Assembly: GCA_964035575.1 (NCBI GenBank)
Contig: OZ037843.1
Coordinates: 1,240,001 to 1,304,000 of the forward strand
Source: Rhynchopus sp. YZ270_cl-10
Lineage: Eukaryota; Euglenozoa; Diplonemea; Diplonemida; Diplonemidae
Reading direction: 5' to 3'
DNA length: 64,000 nucleotides
The position numbers were made by a program, and so were the translations under genes. Positions 63,339-64,000 of this stretch are shown here, one piece after another. Position 1 is the stretch's first letter, and every line of letters begins with the position of its first letter. The notes under the pieces are model-generated. The model was not told where the DNA came from, did no database searches, and saw nothing but the letters and a program-made list of their open reading frames with translations.

Positions 63339-63921
63339 TAAAAATATTTATTCTGGGCCGGAACAAAACTGGAACACCCCAAAAAATCGTCGATTGTTCC
63401 AGTTTTGTTCCGCACCAGTATTGTTTTGGGGGGGTATCCGTGCCTTGTCAAAAAAAACGAGGAGTGCGACGAATTTTTTGGGGACTCCGGTCCATTGGCG
63501 CACCCGGACTTATTGGCTACGACCGTCGCCCAGTTTTTACGTACCCGCGCTACACCATGCACATGCTCGAACACGTCATCGTACGTGCCAAAATTACGAA
63601 CTCCGGCTGGGGAAATGACATCATCCCTGACAACAAACTTGTAGAAGCCAGCGCAGCTGATGCTGTGCGATAACGAATATGATAAGGTGACTAAGCACGA
63701 GAGGCTTAGGATCATCTTATAAACTTTTCTTTTTTTTGCCCAAAGATGCACTATGCACCTGGGTGGGGTGGGAATGTGGATAAAAATTCTACCCCAACAG
63801 AACTGTTCTGGGCCGGAACAAAACTGGGACACCCCGAAAAACCCCAAGTGTTCCAGTTTTGTTCCGGTCCAGTATACTTCTGTCTCAGAATAGTTACAGC
63901 CCAGAATAAATATTTTTACGG
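63339..63921. mobile_element. TA-type TIR element with nested inverted repeats
   Basis: The ends CCGTAAAAATATTTATTCTG and their inverse are flanked by TA on both sides. Inside each end sits a further inverted block, GGCCGGAACAAAACTGG.ACA with its partner TGTTCCAGTTTTGTTCCG, so each end can itself fold. The interior (63440-63673) holds a short + strand ORF with LRSIGAPGLIGYDRRPVFTY and ITNSGWGNDIIPDNKLVEAS, unrecognised, and a stem-loop repeat copy (63684-63737). Confidence 0.7.
63684..63737 (+). repeat. ACGAGAGGCTT stem-loop repeat, intact copy in a TIR element
   Basis: Same sequence as 32742-32801, including the perfect CTAAGC/GCTTAG stem and the TTATAAACTTTTC plus T run. Confidence 0.75.
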
Positions 63922-64000
63922 TAGTGTTTTTGTAACTGTTCTGCCCTGTCTCTGCAGAAGTGTCAGCTCTGTCGTTTTGCTAAGCTCCACTGCATGTTTC

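Noticed and set aside
1-64000. Assignment to a genus such as a diplonemid, fornicate or apusomonad
   Set aside because: Several features fit flagellated protists in general, but nothing in the sequence decides between lineages.

Overview
The window is nuclear DNA of a eukaryote, most likely a free-living flagellated protist. Gene 1 has six clean GT-AG introns. Coding stretches are GC-rich, while spacers are AT-rich and full of homopolymers, foldback elements, microsatellites and short dispersed repeats. The gene content (coiled-coil protein, receptor-type class III cyclases, ankyrin/TIR, LRR and large Ser/Cys-rich surface proteins, MORN and Hsp70 remnants) fits a protist, but I cannot assign a genus. 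All protein genes I can support lie on the + strand. Except for gene 1 they are intronless over their coding part, and most have a pyrimidine-AG splice-acceptor-like sequence shortly before the ATG.

Layout. 1-3133: 3' part of a multi-exon coiled-coil gene. 3134-10509: repeat-rich spacer with several foldback elements, including a 1.26-kb near-perfect palindrome (6471-7734) whose arms each carry the start of the same ORF. 10510-11691: ubiquitin-like/LRR protein ending in a CaaX-like box. 12091-14417: ankyrin-TIR-TIR protein, broken near its end by a perfect 14-bp tandem duplication. 16568-17500: secreted DUF3472-like protein. 19803-25661: receptor adenylate cyclase A followed 234 bp later by paralogue B. 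25662-33530: transposon-rich spacer with a tyrosine-recombinase fossil and a 3.2-kb TIR element with 5-bp target duplications. 33531-36155 and 38131-40737: cyclase-like paralogues C and D. 40738-44343: repeats. 44344-49266: 1640-residue modular surface protein. 49267-52979: repeats. 52980-58029: a gene graveyard (Hsp70 and MORN remnants, a 60-bp-unit minisatellite) laced with exact 158- and 186-bp direct repeats. 59165-61781: cyclase paralogue E, frameshifted. 61782-64000: more inserted elements.

The most interesting system is the five-member receptor cyclase family. A has a complete adenylate cyclase active site plus a second, degenerate cyclase-like domain. B, C, D and E share its leader, N-terminus, membrane segments and HAMP-like region but carry only a degenerate cyclase-like domain. 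Leaders and membrane-proximal parts are nearly identical at DNA level while the ectodomains vary, which suggests gene conversion around diversifying sensors. A second striking pattern is a class of very tight palindromes in the spacers whose 3-nt loops are nearly all GNA (or TNC on the other strand), the loop type known to give unusually stable DNA mini-hairpins.
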